A stretch of DNA of 39,109 nucleotides, taken from Nemertoderma westbladi (Eukaryota; Xenacoelomorpha; Nemertodermatida; Nemertodermatidae). Below the pieces are notes generated by a model, which had not been told where the DNA came from, did not search any database, and saw nothing but the letters and a program-made list of their open reading frames with translations. The stretch is taken from the NCBI GenBank assembly GCA_032718475.1, contig JAUCBJ010006284.1, positions 1-39,109 of the forward strand, written 5' to 3'. The position numbers and the translations under genes were made by a program. This document shows, in pieces, positions 23,098 through 32,015 of the stretch; position 1 is the first letter of the stretch; each line of letters opens with the position of its first letter.

Positions 23098-23292
23098 CTG
23101 CAGACATAATTCCGTTTTCAAAAACAAGGTTCGGCGCTGTGACGCTATATGGCGCTGTGACGTTGTAAATTAAATATCGGCCAATTTCCCTATCTCATCA
23201 GTTTGCCTCCATTCTGAGCGTATATTGGTGTTAGAACTAGTTGATTACTTGGTGGTTAATAACCTATCAATGCGTCAATTGGGATTTTTTAC

Positions 23293-23675
23293 ATATAGTC
23301 CATGGGCCAGCCAGAATAGGGGATACTTTTTGGTAACAAATTTATACCAAAATACTTTATAACAAATATTTATGCCAATTTAAAACAATCAAGGTGTGAC
23401 CACAAATCACTTTAAAATGACAAGTGACATCTAAATGGCATTTCAGACAACACTCCTTCACAGGTTACCATGACTACCACTACAGATGCAATTGAAGATG
23501 ACTCAGATATGACACAAACAAATGACTTGACACCTACCACAAAAGAGACGTTAGTTCTTTTAGTATAGTCACTTCAATTTATATATTTATCATAATTGTT
23601 CCTAGATGATTTCTGCAAAGATGATTCCTTCGATAATGACCTTTTTGAATATTAAATCCTCTTTATTTAATCCTA
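23293..23675 (+). repeat. Left arm of a large inverted duplication
   Basis: This arm matches the reverse complement of 26685-27524. Shared stretches include AGTCCATGGGCCAGCCAG, GGGGATACTTTTTGGTAAC, TTTAAAATGACAAGTGACAT, GATGCAATTGAA, GATGATTTCTGCAAAGATGA and AAATCCTCTTTATTTAAT. Divergence looks like a few per cent. The right arm holds about 470 bp (27000-27470) missing here. The spacer between arms is about 3 kb and carries two transposon pieces. Confidence 0.85.
23447..23549 (+). CDS. Candidate Thr-rich exon in left arm
   Basis: Between the acceptor ATTTCAG (ending 23446) and the donor GTTAGT (23550) lies an open 103-nt block, incoming phase 1 and outgoing phase 2. It reads NTPSQVTMTTTTDAIEDDSD and then MTQTNDLTPTTKE. 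The copy in the right arm keeps the frame with a 6-nt deletion and a synonymous change, which favours real coding. Composition (Thr/Asp/Glu) and phase class equal exon 2 of the gene at 12750-17011. A further possible exon follows after 23605, where two frames are open. The first exon was not found. Confidence 0.5.
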
Positions 23676-23680
23676 CTTGG

Positions 23681-24482
23681 GCCGGGGGGGGGGGGGGGGG
23701 GGGCGTATTTCCAAACCTTGCACGTAGGAAAAAATCGTGTAAGGAATGGAGATAGGGGTCGAACTAGTGTAAGAGTTTTATACTCAAATTGCAGGCAGAA
23801 AGTGTTCCAAACGGTGTAAGGAATGGAGAAATTGGGTGAAATCATGTAAGGGTTATTACACCAACAGTATTATAACATTGGGATATGGTTTATACAGGGC
23901 TGCATGATCTGCCCCCACACATAAGGACCACACTGCGCACAATATTGTGCTTTGGCAGTCCCATAGAGAAAATAAGCATGATGGAAAGCTCATGACTTTC
24001 TTAAGACGCCTCCTAAAGGACACTGGCCTTGAAGATGCAGCTAATCTCGCGAAAGACATGGGGATAGGGAATTGTGGCGGTGCAACTTTGTTGATAAGCC
24101 GGCATAGAATTCTTAATGTACGCTGCATTTGGCTTGCCAATTGTGGATTGCATGGTTGTGGCAAAATACTTTTGCCAAGCTGGCATAGCATCTCATGTGC
24201 AGTTTCAATGCAGCAGGCCGATTATAGTACGGTACAGTTGTAGTAATTGCTTATGAATAGTCCGTCTGCTATTCGTGTGCATCAAACTGCACTAGCGTGC
24301 CATCTAGAGATGTAGAGGTTTTAAGAGTTTATTTTATTTGGACGTTTGGAGCACAGTTGGACCCCTCTTTCCATTCCTTACATGATTTCAACATCCAATC
24401 AAATAATAACTCATTAACCAATCCCAGGTGTTAATGCAAGAGGTGGTCCTAGTAGTGTAAGGATTGGGAATACGCGCCCGCC
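23681..24482. mobile_element. TIR element with G-rich ends, about 800 bp
   Basis: The left end (G20 run at 23684-23703, then CGTATTTCCAAACCTTGCAC) is mirrored by the right end, whose reverse complement reads GGCGGGCGCGTATTCCCAAT then CCTTACAC. Subterminal copies of TGTAAGGAATGG followed by GAGATAGGGGTC or close variants are also inverted between the two sides. TTAA follows the right end (24483-24486); the left flank has TTGG at the expected place, possibly a mutated TTAA. No transposase is visible. It looks like a non-autonomous TTAA-type DNA transposon. Confidence 0.55.
23947..24085 (+). pseudogene. LINE ORF2 C-terminal fragment inside the TIR element
   Basis: The plus frame contains MTFLRRLLKDTGLEDAANLA followed by KDMG. 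This resembles the GRP-T-hydrophobic-DTG...L..AM.DR region found near the C-terminus of many LINE reverse-transcriptase ORFs, after the polymerase domain. Only this fragment is present. It differs from the tail of the LINE at 24648-26201, so it comes from another family. Confidence 0.4.
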
Positions 24483-24647
24483 TTAATTTGGTCATTAGTC
24501 TGTATCTTTGAGTAAGGTTTGTTTGGAAAACCGAGCTTTCGTGACTTTTCCCCCAACACACCTCAGTAACGTGGTCCTTTACTAACCTGCTCCTTTAAAT
24601 AGCAATGGGACTTATCGCTCTTATGGACCTAACGCGACTTCACCTCT

Positions 24648-26201
24648 TTGTTTTGTACAGAACAGGCAGTAAAGTCTTGGATCTTTGCTTTGTACTCAAC
24701 CGGCAGATACATGCTGGTGGTTTACAATTGCAATACAGCTGAGATAGAGAGAGAGAGGATAGATTATGGAGTTGGTAGAATATGCATCCAATCCATAGCA
24801 CTAATGTTAGCAGCATCCAAGATATGGGAGCGCTGGGTTTTGTCTAGGATCCAGCCCTGGTATGAGTCCATTCTCGATAACTGTCAAGTTGGCTTCCGTA
24901 AAGCACGGCAACTATCAGAACATGTGCTCTCATTAAAACTGTTGGGTCAGCAGCCCTGTGCTGCGGGTGAGACAATTTATGTTTCATATGTAGACCTAAC
25001 TGGTGCCTACGATTATGTACACAGGGAACTAGTTTTTAGAATTCTGCTGCATGAGGGTCTTCCGGTAATTTATGTAAATATGTTCCGTGCATTCTATGCC
25101 ATAAACACATTTTGTGTACGCATTGCTGGGACCATTAGTTCGTTCTATAGAACTGGGCGTGGGGTTTTACAAGGATCTGTGTGTAGCCCTTTGCTATTTA
25201 ACATTTTCTTGAACTGCATTATTGCCGAGGTAGCTAGAAGATGTAAAGTTAAAGGAGTTTTTCGTCGTCGCTTTCGCTTTGCATTGCTGAGATGGCCCCC
25301 CATTGGCGCTGAGCTACTCCCTTTCTACATACGATGGCTGTTATACGCCGACGATATAGCGTTGCTGTGTGAAACAAAAGATGACTTAATAGAAGTACTA
25401 ACGTGCCTAGATTCTGTGTTATCTGAATACCAAATGATATTGTCTGTTGACAAAACCGAGTGGTCTGTATATGGTCCTAATGCAGAAACCATTGATAAGT
25501 CACCTATTACTATTCCTAGTGGAATAATTAAATTCACTTCTCAGTTCCGCTACCTTGGATGCGAGCTACCAACAAACTTAGATGAAATGTCTGATGTAAC
25601 TTCCCATATTGCTAAGGCAAATCAGGCCTTTGGACAACATAGACAAATCCTATACAACTGATCACTGTCATACAAGCAGAGATACAACCTATTTCTATCA
25701 CTAGTGATGCCGGTAGCCCTCCATGGTGCCGATACGCATACTCTGAGAGTCCCCCTTCTGAGAAAGTACCTTGTATTTGAGAATCGCTGTATGAGACGGA
25801 TCCTTGGTGTCCGCCTCATAGATCGGGTACCTATTGCGACTCTTCGGCAGAGATGCGGTGTATCCCTGTCAATAGTTCAACGCATCAGGATACGGCGCAT
25901 GAACCTAATAGGCCATGTGCTCAGACATGACATCCCCTGCCGAGATCTACTCTTCGCCCGGGCGAATGGTAATAACCTAGGTAGACACCTCTGCTATATA
26001 CATGACGCCAGCAAGGATATGTCTGATACTATCGGGTCCCACAGTCAGTCACTCATAGACAATCGATCTAAATTTCGGTCTGCAGTACGGAACTGGGGAA
26101 CTAAATTGGACTCAGAGGGGCAACGTTTCACCTGCCCCCATTGCAACAAAAAATATACTTCAGTATTGTGGTTCAACCGTCATTGTGCGAAGTGCAACTA
26201 G
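24648..26201 (+). pseudogene. RTE-like LINE ORF2 remnant: RT domain plus C-terminal zinc finger
   Basis: One frame, with a single in-frame TGA at 25659-25661, encodes most of a non-LTR reverse transcriptase. Visible motifs: the region before motif A (LDNCQVGFRKARQLSEHV), motif A (YVDLTGAYDYVHRE), motif B-like GRGVLQGSVCSPLLFN, and motif C with the catalytic YADD (LLYADDIALL). Then come FRYLGCELP, the post-RT RRILGVRLIDRV and RMNLIGHVLRHD region, and a C-terminal zinc finger CPHCNKKY...HCAKC (C-X2-C-X12-H-X3-C). The endonuclease domain is absent and coding likeness fades before about 24770, so the copy is 5'-truncated. The TGA replaces what is probably CGA. RTE/RTEX-type elements commonly have such a C-terminal finger; the clade is inferred. 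Confidence 0.85.
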
Positions 26202-26684
26202 CTAGACCCTAACTCATTCGTGGGTGTGTAGGGAATATTATTATCCAAAGCCAACTACCAAGCGTATATTTAGTATCCATCATCAATGTACCTTCTCCCA
26301 TTATACTGTAGGTCTGTCTGTTAGATGAAGAGGATGTGATAATACCTGATTGGATGCATGTTCTTCCAGCTCCATCATCAATCCTCTCTCTCTCTCTCTG
26401 CTGTATTGAAATTGTACTACGTCATTTAAACCACTAACATATCTGCCTACAAAATAAACTTCATAGCATTGAGTTGTACAAATTCAAGTAATGCACCAAA
26501 TGGATGGAGGCGGAATTGGAATGAACTGATGCACTTGACACCTCAGATGATGAAGATGTTGTCTAATACAGCAACAATTGTATCACAGACATTACCTACT
26601 CGACTAAGATTACTCTGTTTGCTCGGTTGACATTATCGCTTACCAATTAAGAATATGTACATACATAATTATGTATTTATTATT
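26202..26684 (+). other. LINE 3' UTR and unassigned spacer
   Basis: Follows the LINE stop codon. It contains a (TC)n run near 26383-26399 and AAAATAAA at about 26450 that could be the LINE poly(A) signal. A short acidic frame (LDTSDDEDVV then stop, about 26535-26566) recalls the acidic exons nearby but has no supporting splice site. Confidence 0.35.
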
Positions 26685-27524
26685 AAATAAAGAGGATTTA
26701 GTATTCAAAAATGTTATTATCGATGGAATCATCTTTGCAGAAATCATCTAGGAAAAATTATGATAAATATATAAATTGAAGTGAATATACTAAAATAACT
26801 AACCTCTCTTTTGTGGTAGGTGTCAAGTCATTTGTTTGTGTCATATCTGATTCAATTGCATCTGTAGTTGTAGTCATGGTAACCTGTGAAGGAGTGTTGT
26901 CTGAAATGCCATTTAGATGTCACTTGTCATTTTAAAGTGATTTGTAGTCACATCTGATTGTTTTTTATTGACATAAATATTTGTTAAAGTCATTATTTTG
27001 AAACAGAGTGGAATGAGATTGAAATGATGAAAAATAAAAATATTTCAAACATGGGTATATCTTTGGAACCATATATCACCGTTATAACAAAACAGGTTTA
27101 GCTCTCAGTATACCAAAATTTTCCAAAACTAATATTCAATAAAATGTGGTAATTTGTTTTTAACATAATGGTATTGTTCTAGAGTGGTAGCTATTTTTCT
27201 AAAACATGTCAGTTTTCATTTAGCAGCATTCCCATGGTAACAATAATTATATTCCAGAATTTTATGTCACATTTATAATTGTTAGACCAGTAGCTATCTT
27301 TTTCAAAAGATGCGATGAATTTATATTGAGTTATTAGAATACTACAGCATGTTTGTTGTTTTACCATTTCCATGACAACCGGCGATAACACCAAGTCAGC
27401 TACCGATTCAGATTTGTTATCATATCAAAATGAATGGCCAGAAGCTAGGTCTTCCCAAAAATATAAGTTCCGGGTGGTTACCAAAAAGTATCCCCTATGC
27501 TGGCTGGCCCATGGACTAATATGC
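26685..27524 (-). repeat. Right arm of the inverted duplication
   Basis: Reverse-complement counterpart of 23293-23675. The outer end (27478-27524) again carries the GGGGATACTTTTTGG and AGTCCATGGGCCAGCCAG words on the minus strand. About 470 bp at 27000-27470 is extra relative to the left arm, either an insertion here or a deletion there. Confidence 0.85.
26804..26900 (-). CDS. Candidate Thr-rich exon in right arm
   Basis: Minus-strand counterpart of the exon at 23447-23549, bounded by the same acceptor (TTTCAG) and donor (GTTAGT). It is 97 nt, exactly 6 nt shorter: codons for Asp-Asp are missing (AIESDMT instead of AIEDDSDMT). One ACC/ACA difference is synonymous, and only the last exon base differs otherwise. 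The two exons are therefore convergent copies of one coding segment. Confidence 0.5.
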
Positions 27525-28060
27525 GAAGCACAGTATTACAATTAATTGATTGCACTTATCATTGGTCTAACAGCACAAATACCGCCACTTGATTCAGGGC
27601 ACCTTGTTACCCATTATCCGATTGTTTCTAGCCCAACAATTTTTTCGCGCACCAACCCTTTAAGCTTCAGAGTTTTGGGATAGCAGGAAATGTATTAAAT
27701 GGGTTTCGGTGTTTTTTAACAGGTAGAATTCAACACATAAAAATTAGAAATAGTTTCTCCAAATACAAGGGGGTGAAATCTAGGTGGTAGTGGTGAGGTT
27801 GAGCAAACATGTTCCAAGCGTATTAAAGTTTTTCTAATTAGGAATGTCAGGTGTCACAATACAGCTTTCCTTAGAAAGAAAGTTGTAATTAGTGGCCGCT
27901 CTACCTACAGTAGCATTGAGTCATTATGATAAAAATCATTATAATAAAACAGTACAGTTTTCTTGATTACATTACGCTCTCTATTCTCTGACGGATGATT
28001 TTCAGCCGGTCCGCGCACAGCAACTGTACTCTCTAAAAGGCAGTGGATTAAACCGTTACA
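27525..28060. other. Intergenic stretch, nothing recognised
   Basis: Between the inverted duplication and the LINE tail. No supported gene or repeat. Confidence 0.4.
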
Positions 28061-28222
28061 GCTTAAGTTAAATTTTAAAAGTGAAATTTTAGAAGTATTT
28101 TGTACTTTCTTTCAAGGGGGTGGGCTATATGGAATGAATTACCTCTCGAAATTAAAAATGCAAAGACCAAAAAGTCACTTGTTATTCTCCTAAAAAATAA
28201 ATATCTTGAATCTCTAATATAA
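28061..28222 (+). pseudogene. CR1/L2-type LINE C-terminal fragment
   Basis: The plus frame ending at TAA 28220-28222 reads GWAIWNELPLEIKNAKTKKS then LVILLKNKYLESLI. This is the usual C-terminal signature of CR1/L2/Rex-like LINE ORF2 (W-N-x-L-P-x-x-[IL]-[KR]...F/L-K...L), followed directly by the 3' UTR. Upstream polymerase domains are absent, as expected for a 5'-truncated insertion. Confidence 0.6.
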
Positions 28223-28479
28223 CTGTTCCCCATCAACTCCGACTACACCGAATTATTTTATTATCATACATTTCTCGTATTTACCTTTATACTAATAAAT
28301 ATGAACTATTAACTACATCGTACGATTTTTTTCTCTTGCTTCAATTCTGACTCGTACTCCTCCTGTAGGTAAGTCAATGCAGGTTCAACCGTATACATTA
28401 GCTAATTTCAATATCATTCAAAAAATTAAATTAAGTTCAATTAAAATTAAAAATTTCAACAAACTTGATGCTATCGAGT

Positions 28480-28556
28480 CCCCCCCCCCCCCCCCCCCCC
28501 ACCCAGCCCCCTAATTCGCCCCCCCCCCTCCCTCCAACCCACCCCCCCCCCCCCCC
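28480..28556. repeat. C-homopolymer cluster (C21, C10, C15)
   Basis: Runs of 21 C (28480-28500), 10 C (28519-28528) and 15 C (28542-28556) lie within 77 bp. The minus strand could form G-quadruplexes. No inverted partner or TTAA is seen beside it. Confidence 0.85.
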
Positions 28557-29267
28557 ACTGCCAACCCGATGTTGTGTTATAATCTTTATTTTACTCAAAC
28601 GGTCACTAAACTAGCCTTGCTACAGTTCACCGTTCGAGTACCTACAACGTAAATCTGTAAAATAGTTGACTATACCACGTCTAATTGCCATTGTGCTTCC
28701 ATATTGTAATATCTGTAAATTTATCGGGTTGCGCATTTATCTGACTTCCATTTTTTTGACGTTCATTTCTGACTTCTATTTCTTTTTTTCGGAGTTCCTT
28801 TTTTCTGGCTTCAGGTTTCAGAATTCTGTTTCTGACTTCAATTTCTCTATGCGTTATACAGTAAGATTTATATTATAATCATATACTATTACTGTCAGTG
28901 ATTAAACTTATAATTATATATTTCTTACATTTTGAATTCAGTCTATAGGACTTCTTGTTATATATCTTACTAATTATAAATAATTAATGTAGTTTAATTA
29001 CTGTTTGAAATATAAATTTAATAAATTGTGTGTTGTAACTCAAATAATGATGATATAAAGTTTATATATTTAAACGTTTGGTAAATGTTATATTATACGT
29101 TTGTTATAACAGTTAGGTAGGTTAGTCAACATAAACACACATAGATAGATAGATATAGAGAAGATAGATTAAAGAAATATATATATTTGTTCAATAAATT
29201 TAATTAAGAGCTCATTGATTACAATCTGATTTTAGTAGGCTATACCTGCTATAATTTTCGAACAATA
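28557..29267. other. AT-rich stretch upstream of a signal-peptide exon
   Basis: No coding block is supported. It contains an (ATAG)n-like run near 29140-29170 and an AT-rich tract with TATATATA near 29180-29190 that might act as a promoter for the exon at 29268. Confidence 0.3.
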
Positions 29268-29378
29268 ATGACAGTTATGAATACCGTAATATTTGTTTTT
29301 GCAGTTACAATATTTGTTAGTGTCTGCGCAAATAAAGGTAATAATAACCTTGGCATGGCGCACACATCTGGAAGAAGG
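29268..29378 (+). CDS. Signal-peptide first exon, possible neuropeptide precursor
   Basis: The 37-codon block starts MTVMNTVIFVFAVTIFVSVC, a clear hydrophobic secretion signal. It continues ANKGNNNLGMAHTSGRR and reaches a strong donor, GTGAGT, at 29379 in phase 0. Gly-Arg-Arg is the classic signal for dibasic cleavage plus C-terminal amidation in neuropeptide and hormone precursors, so a peptide ending in ...AHTS-amide could be produced. An alternative donor inside (AAAG|GTAATA) would end the exon earlier in phase 1, as in exon 1 of the gene at 12750. The remaining exons were not found before the copia element and may lie outside the window. Confidence 0.45.
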
Positions 29379-29909
29379 GTGAGTAATTGTAATCGATTTC
29401 TCGCACCTCTGTAGGCAAACATATAAAAATATACTCCTTCATGATTCTGATTTTAGAAATGCAATAATCACTACATAATTATCCCCCCCCCCCCCCCCCC
29501 ATTTCTCACCGCAATATCCCTTCTCCGTCCACAACCATCCAGTCACCTTTTCACCCTTCACTCACCCTACCAACCACAATATTGCTAGCTTCCCTACAAG
29601 CTACTGCCTTCCAATAAGAGAGTGCCCTATACAAACACTCCCATCCTTCTCTCATTGGACCCTCACTATGCTGACATTCCCTTCTACCTTATTGTATCAA
29701 ACCCACCCAGTTATTAACAATGGAATATTTTGTAACTAATAAAACTCTCATTGCGTTTCCCTAAATCAATTCCACTTAAAACTCTATGAATTACTATTGG
29801 CAGTAACCGGTTATTGGTCAGTTTAACAAACCCATATTAATAATATTTTACATGTGTTTAACGCAAACCACTGCATAGGAAAGACAAATTAATGATTAGG
29901 TGATAATTA
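29379..29909. other. Intron or intergenic stretch with C18 run
   Basis: Contains a run of 18 C (29483-29500) followed by CA/CT-rich sequence. No acceptor with a continuing open frame was found. Confidence 0.4.
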
Positions 29910-29932
29910 GGGGTCAACTTCATATTGACCCC
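29910..29932. promoter_or_regulatory. Perfect hairpin/palindrome upstream of TATA box
   Basis: GGGGTCAA, a 7-nt spacer (CTTCATA) and TTGACCCC form an 8-bp perfect inverted repeat, ending nine bases before the TATA box. Half sites of the GGTCA/TGACC type resemble everted nuclear-receptor sites, which is inference. Confidence 0.5.
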
Positions 29933-29940
29933 GCACCGGG

Positions 29941-29976
29941 TATAAAAATGGCCACATTTGGATGGAAAAGTCAGTC
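29941..29976 (+). promoter_or_regulatory. Core promoter: TATA box plus initiator
   Basis: TATAAAA at 29941-29947 is followed by TCAGTC at 29971-29976, with the initiator A 32 bp after the first T of the TATA box. This is the standard spacing. TCAGTY is the arthropod-style initiator consensus and also works in other animals. The first ATG (29995) follows about 22 bp after the predicted start site. Confidence 0.6.
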
Positions 29977-29994
29977 ACAAACCAGCCTTAGTAT

Positions 29995-30411
29995 ATGGCC
30001 ACCTCAGCAGCTAATCTAGGCGCTGTTGTTCGATATTGGACCTACTTTGATCCATTACCACATACTCCTGGCGTCGTAGGTATGGCTACCGCTGAGGACT
30101 GAGCTTTGGCTAACCAGCCCAGAGAGCTAACAAACTCAGTCCGCTGTCTGCTTGGTTCGTCCCAGGATCGACCATTCAGTTTAGAGGGCAGAGTAGCAAC
30201 GTTCCCATAGGCTTTGACTCTGTCACTTATGGTGGTGCTTGTGCAATCTGTCCACAGGCTAGACAGTTCGTTCCAGGCTCGCCAGGACCAACGGTATAGT
30301 TTTGAGGGCAAAGTAACAGCTAACCGTTTGGGTCCAGCAATCCCACCCCTGCCCTGTTTATTAGCCTCAGACGGTAACCTGGTGTTCTGCACTATCACCA
30401 AGTTCCAATAG
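29995..30411 (+). pseudogene. Decayed 138-codon frame downstream of the promoter
   Basis: From ATG 29995 one frame can be read to TAG at 30409-30411, interrupted by TGA at 30100-30102 and TAG at about 30208. The three pieces look protein-like: MATSAANLGAVVRYWTYFDP; then NSVRCLLGSSQDRPFSLEG; then QARQDQRYSFEGKVTANRLG and the end ...FCTITKFQ. A motif, QD(R/Q)..S(L/F)EG(R/K)V, occurs twice, suggesting an internal duplication. The opposite strand (30455-30042) is open without any stop over 137 codons, so the real coding strand is uncertain. The well-placed promoter favours plus. The family is not recognised; an LTR or transposon leader is an alternative. Confidence 0.35.
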
Positions 30412-30984
30412 CATGAAGTTACACCAAGTTTAGTACGACAAAAACGATTTTCCACGATTTTCCAGACTTTTCACGACAAAATACAACTTTTCACCATTTT
30501 GTATTATACTTTTTCAGAGTATATTTAGCATAACGAAATGACTAAAAATACAGTATTTTTCTGTATTTTGAACAATATTTTCAGTTGTATTATTTTGAGG
30601 CTATACTTTGGATCCTAATGGACCGAAATCACCCTGCACCCGGTTCTCTTTTTCCTCATCTTGGAAAGAACAGATATCACTGTTTTGTTTGTGGATGTCT
30701 GTAAATAACAAGTCATTGAAGGACCATGTACTAGTGGGAAATATTTTATGACAGTAGTGATAGCCAGAAACCAAAACAATAAGGTGAAAGAAAGCACTTT
30801 TTGGAAACCTTAGAGATACAAAGCCGTTTTAGGGAGATTATCGTGCCAGAGGCACGAGAAATCCATTACAGTAATAGGATAAGTGATAACAAAAGGCAAT
30901 GTCATTTGGTTTGGTTATAATCCAGGACTGCAACCAAAAAATATATATAATAAGAAACAATAAGGAATTTATTGGGCCGAAGGA
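30412..30984. other. Intergenic stretch before the copia element
   Basis: Includes short direct repeats near 30440-30475 (ACGATTTTCC twice). Otherwise nothing recognised. Confidence 0.4.
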
Positions 30985-31143
30985 TGTTAATATCTATGAT
31001 ATGTGTAAAATGTATAATTGTAGTAATGTGTGCAACGAACAAGTTCTAGAATAGTTAGTTTTAATATATTCTGGATTGTATTGTGTGAAAGTGTTTGTTT
31101 GTAATAAATAAGCGTTGTGGTATAGCAGTATTTAGTATTAACA
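30985..31143 (+). repeat. 5' LTR of the copia element, 159 bp
   Basis: Begins TGTTAATATC and ends TATTAACA, giving perfect TGTTAAT/ATTAACA inverted termini. The first 49 bp recur at 36636-36684 with one difference (T/C). The short length is normal for copia LTRs. AATAAATAAG near 31102 could be the poly(A) signal. Confidence 0.85.
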
Positions 31144-31144
31144 A

Positions 31145-31155
31145 TGGTAGCAGAG
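31145..31155 (+). other. Primer-binding site, initiator tRNA-Met
   Basis: TGGTAGCAGAG begins one base after the LTR. It is complementary to the 3' end of initiator methionine tRNA (...CTCTGCTACCA), the usual Ty1/copia primer. Confidence 0.8.
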
Positions 31156-31188
31156 CGTACCGACCAATCTTAATCCCTCTTTTTAGCG

Positions 31189-31911
31189 TTAAGGGGGGGG
31201 GGGGTACACCATTTTGGTCCAAAATATGTCGAAATTTTTTTTATTGTCTATTATAATGCACCATTGAATGGTCTTTCCAAATCTGAAAACCGCTATTTAA
31301 TAGCTCTTTTAGTTTTCAAGTTATGTAAATTTCCATTTAGAGAGTCCTATTGAAATTACTATTACTATGTATAATGGAAGGTCGATTATCTCCAAATATT
31401 TTTTTCATGAAATTGTCAACTTCAAAACCCTACTACTTCTACAATTTTTGAATAATTAGTCTGAAACTTTCTGTGGGTGTCTACATAGCCACCCTGCATA
31501 AAAGTATCAGACAACTTTTCGAAATTTTTTGTTAATAAAATTTAATACTATTTATAAAAAAGCTAAAAATTAGCATAAATTTGCAGCGCCACCTAGCGGT
31601 GCAGAATTATTTTCACAAAATTTCACCTGATAGTTATGTTGCCCCATCTTTGATCTATCATATAAAAAAACTTTCATGTGATTAGGTTCAAAACTGTAAA
31701 AGCCTTAGGGTTTTAAGCGCAACCAAGTTTTTTTTTATTGTTAACTAGTATTAACTAATATTAAATAGCGAAAAAATTTTTTTTTCTGACCTGTCATGTA
31801 GAATAGCATCTTAGCATCTATATGCCAAATTTTAGCCAAAACCAAGCAATTTTGAAACGCTGAGAGTGATAAAACGAAGAGTTGTCCGAAAATGGTGTAC
31901 CCCCCCCTTAA
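31189..31911. mobile_element. TTAA-flanked MITE nested in the copia leader
   Basis: TTAA (31189-31192), then G12 and TACACCATTTTGG open the element. The right end is the mirror: GAAAATGGTGTAC, C8 (31900-31907), TTAA (31908-31911). The element is therefore 715 bp (31193-31907) with inverted ends G-run + TACACCATTTT and a TTAA target duplication, as made by piggyBac and Kolobok transposases. It has no coding capacity. It lies between the primer site and gag of the copia element, so it inserted after the copia copy was formed, or was carried in its leader. Confidence 0.8.
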
Positions 31912-32015
31912 AAGAAAAGATAGTTTATTGCGTAAATTCGCACTCAGTATTGCGTAGCGTGGAGGCATTGCGAAATTTACTATCGTGTTGGTATGTAAAA
32001 AAAATACATGTTGAT

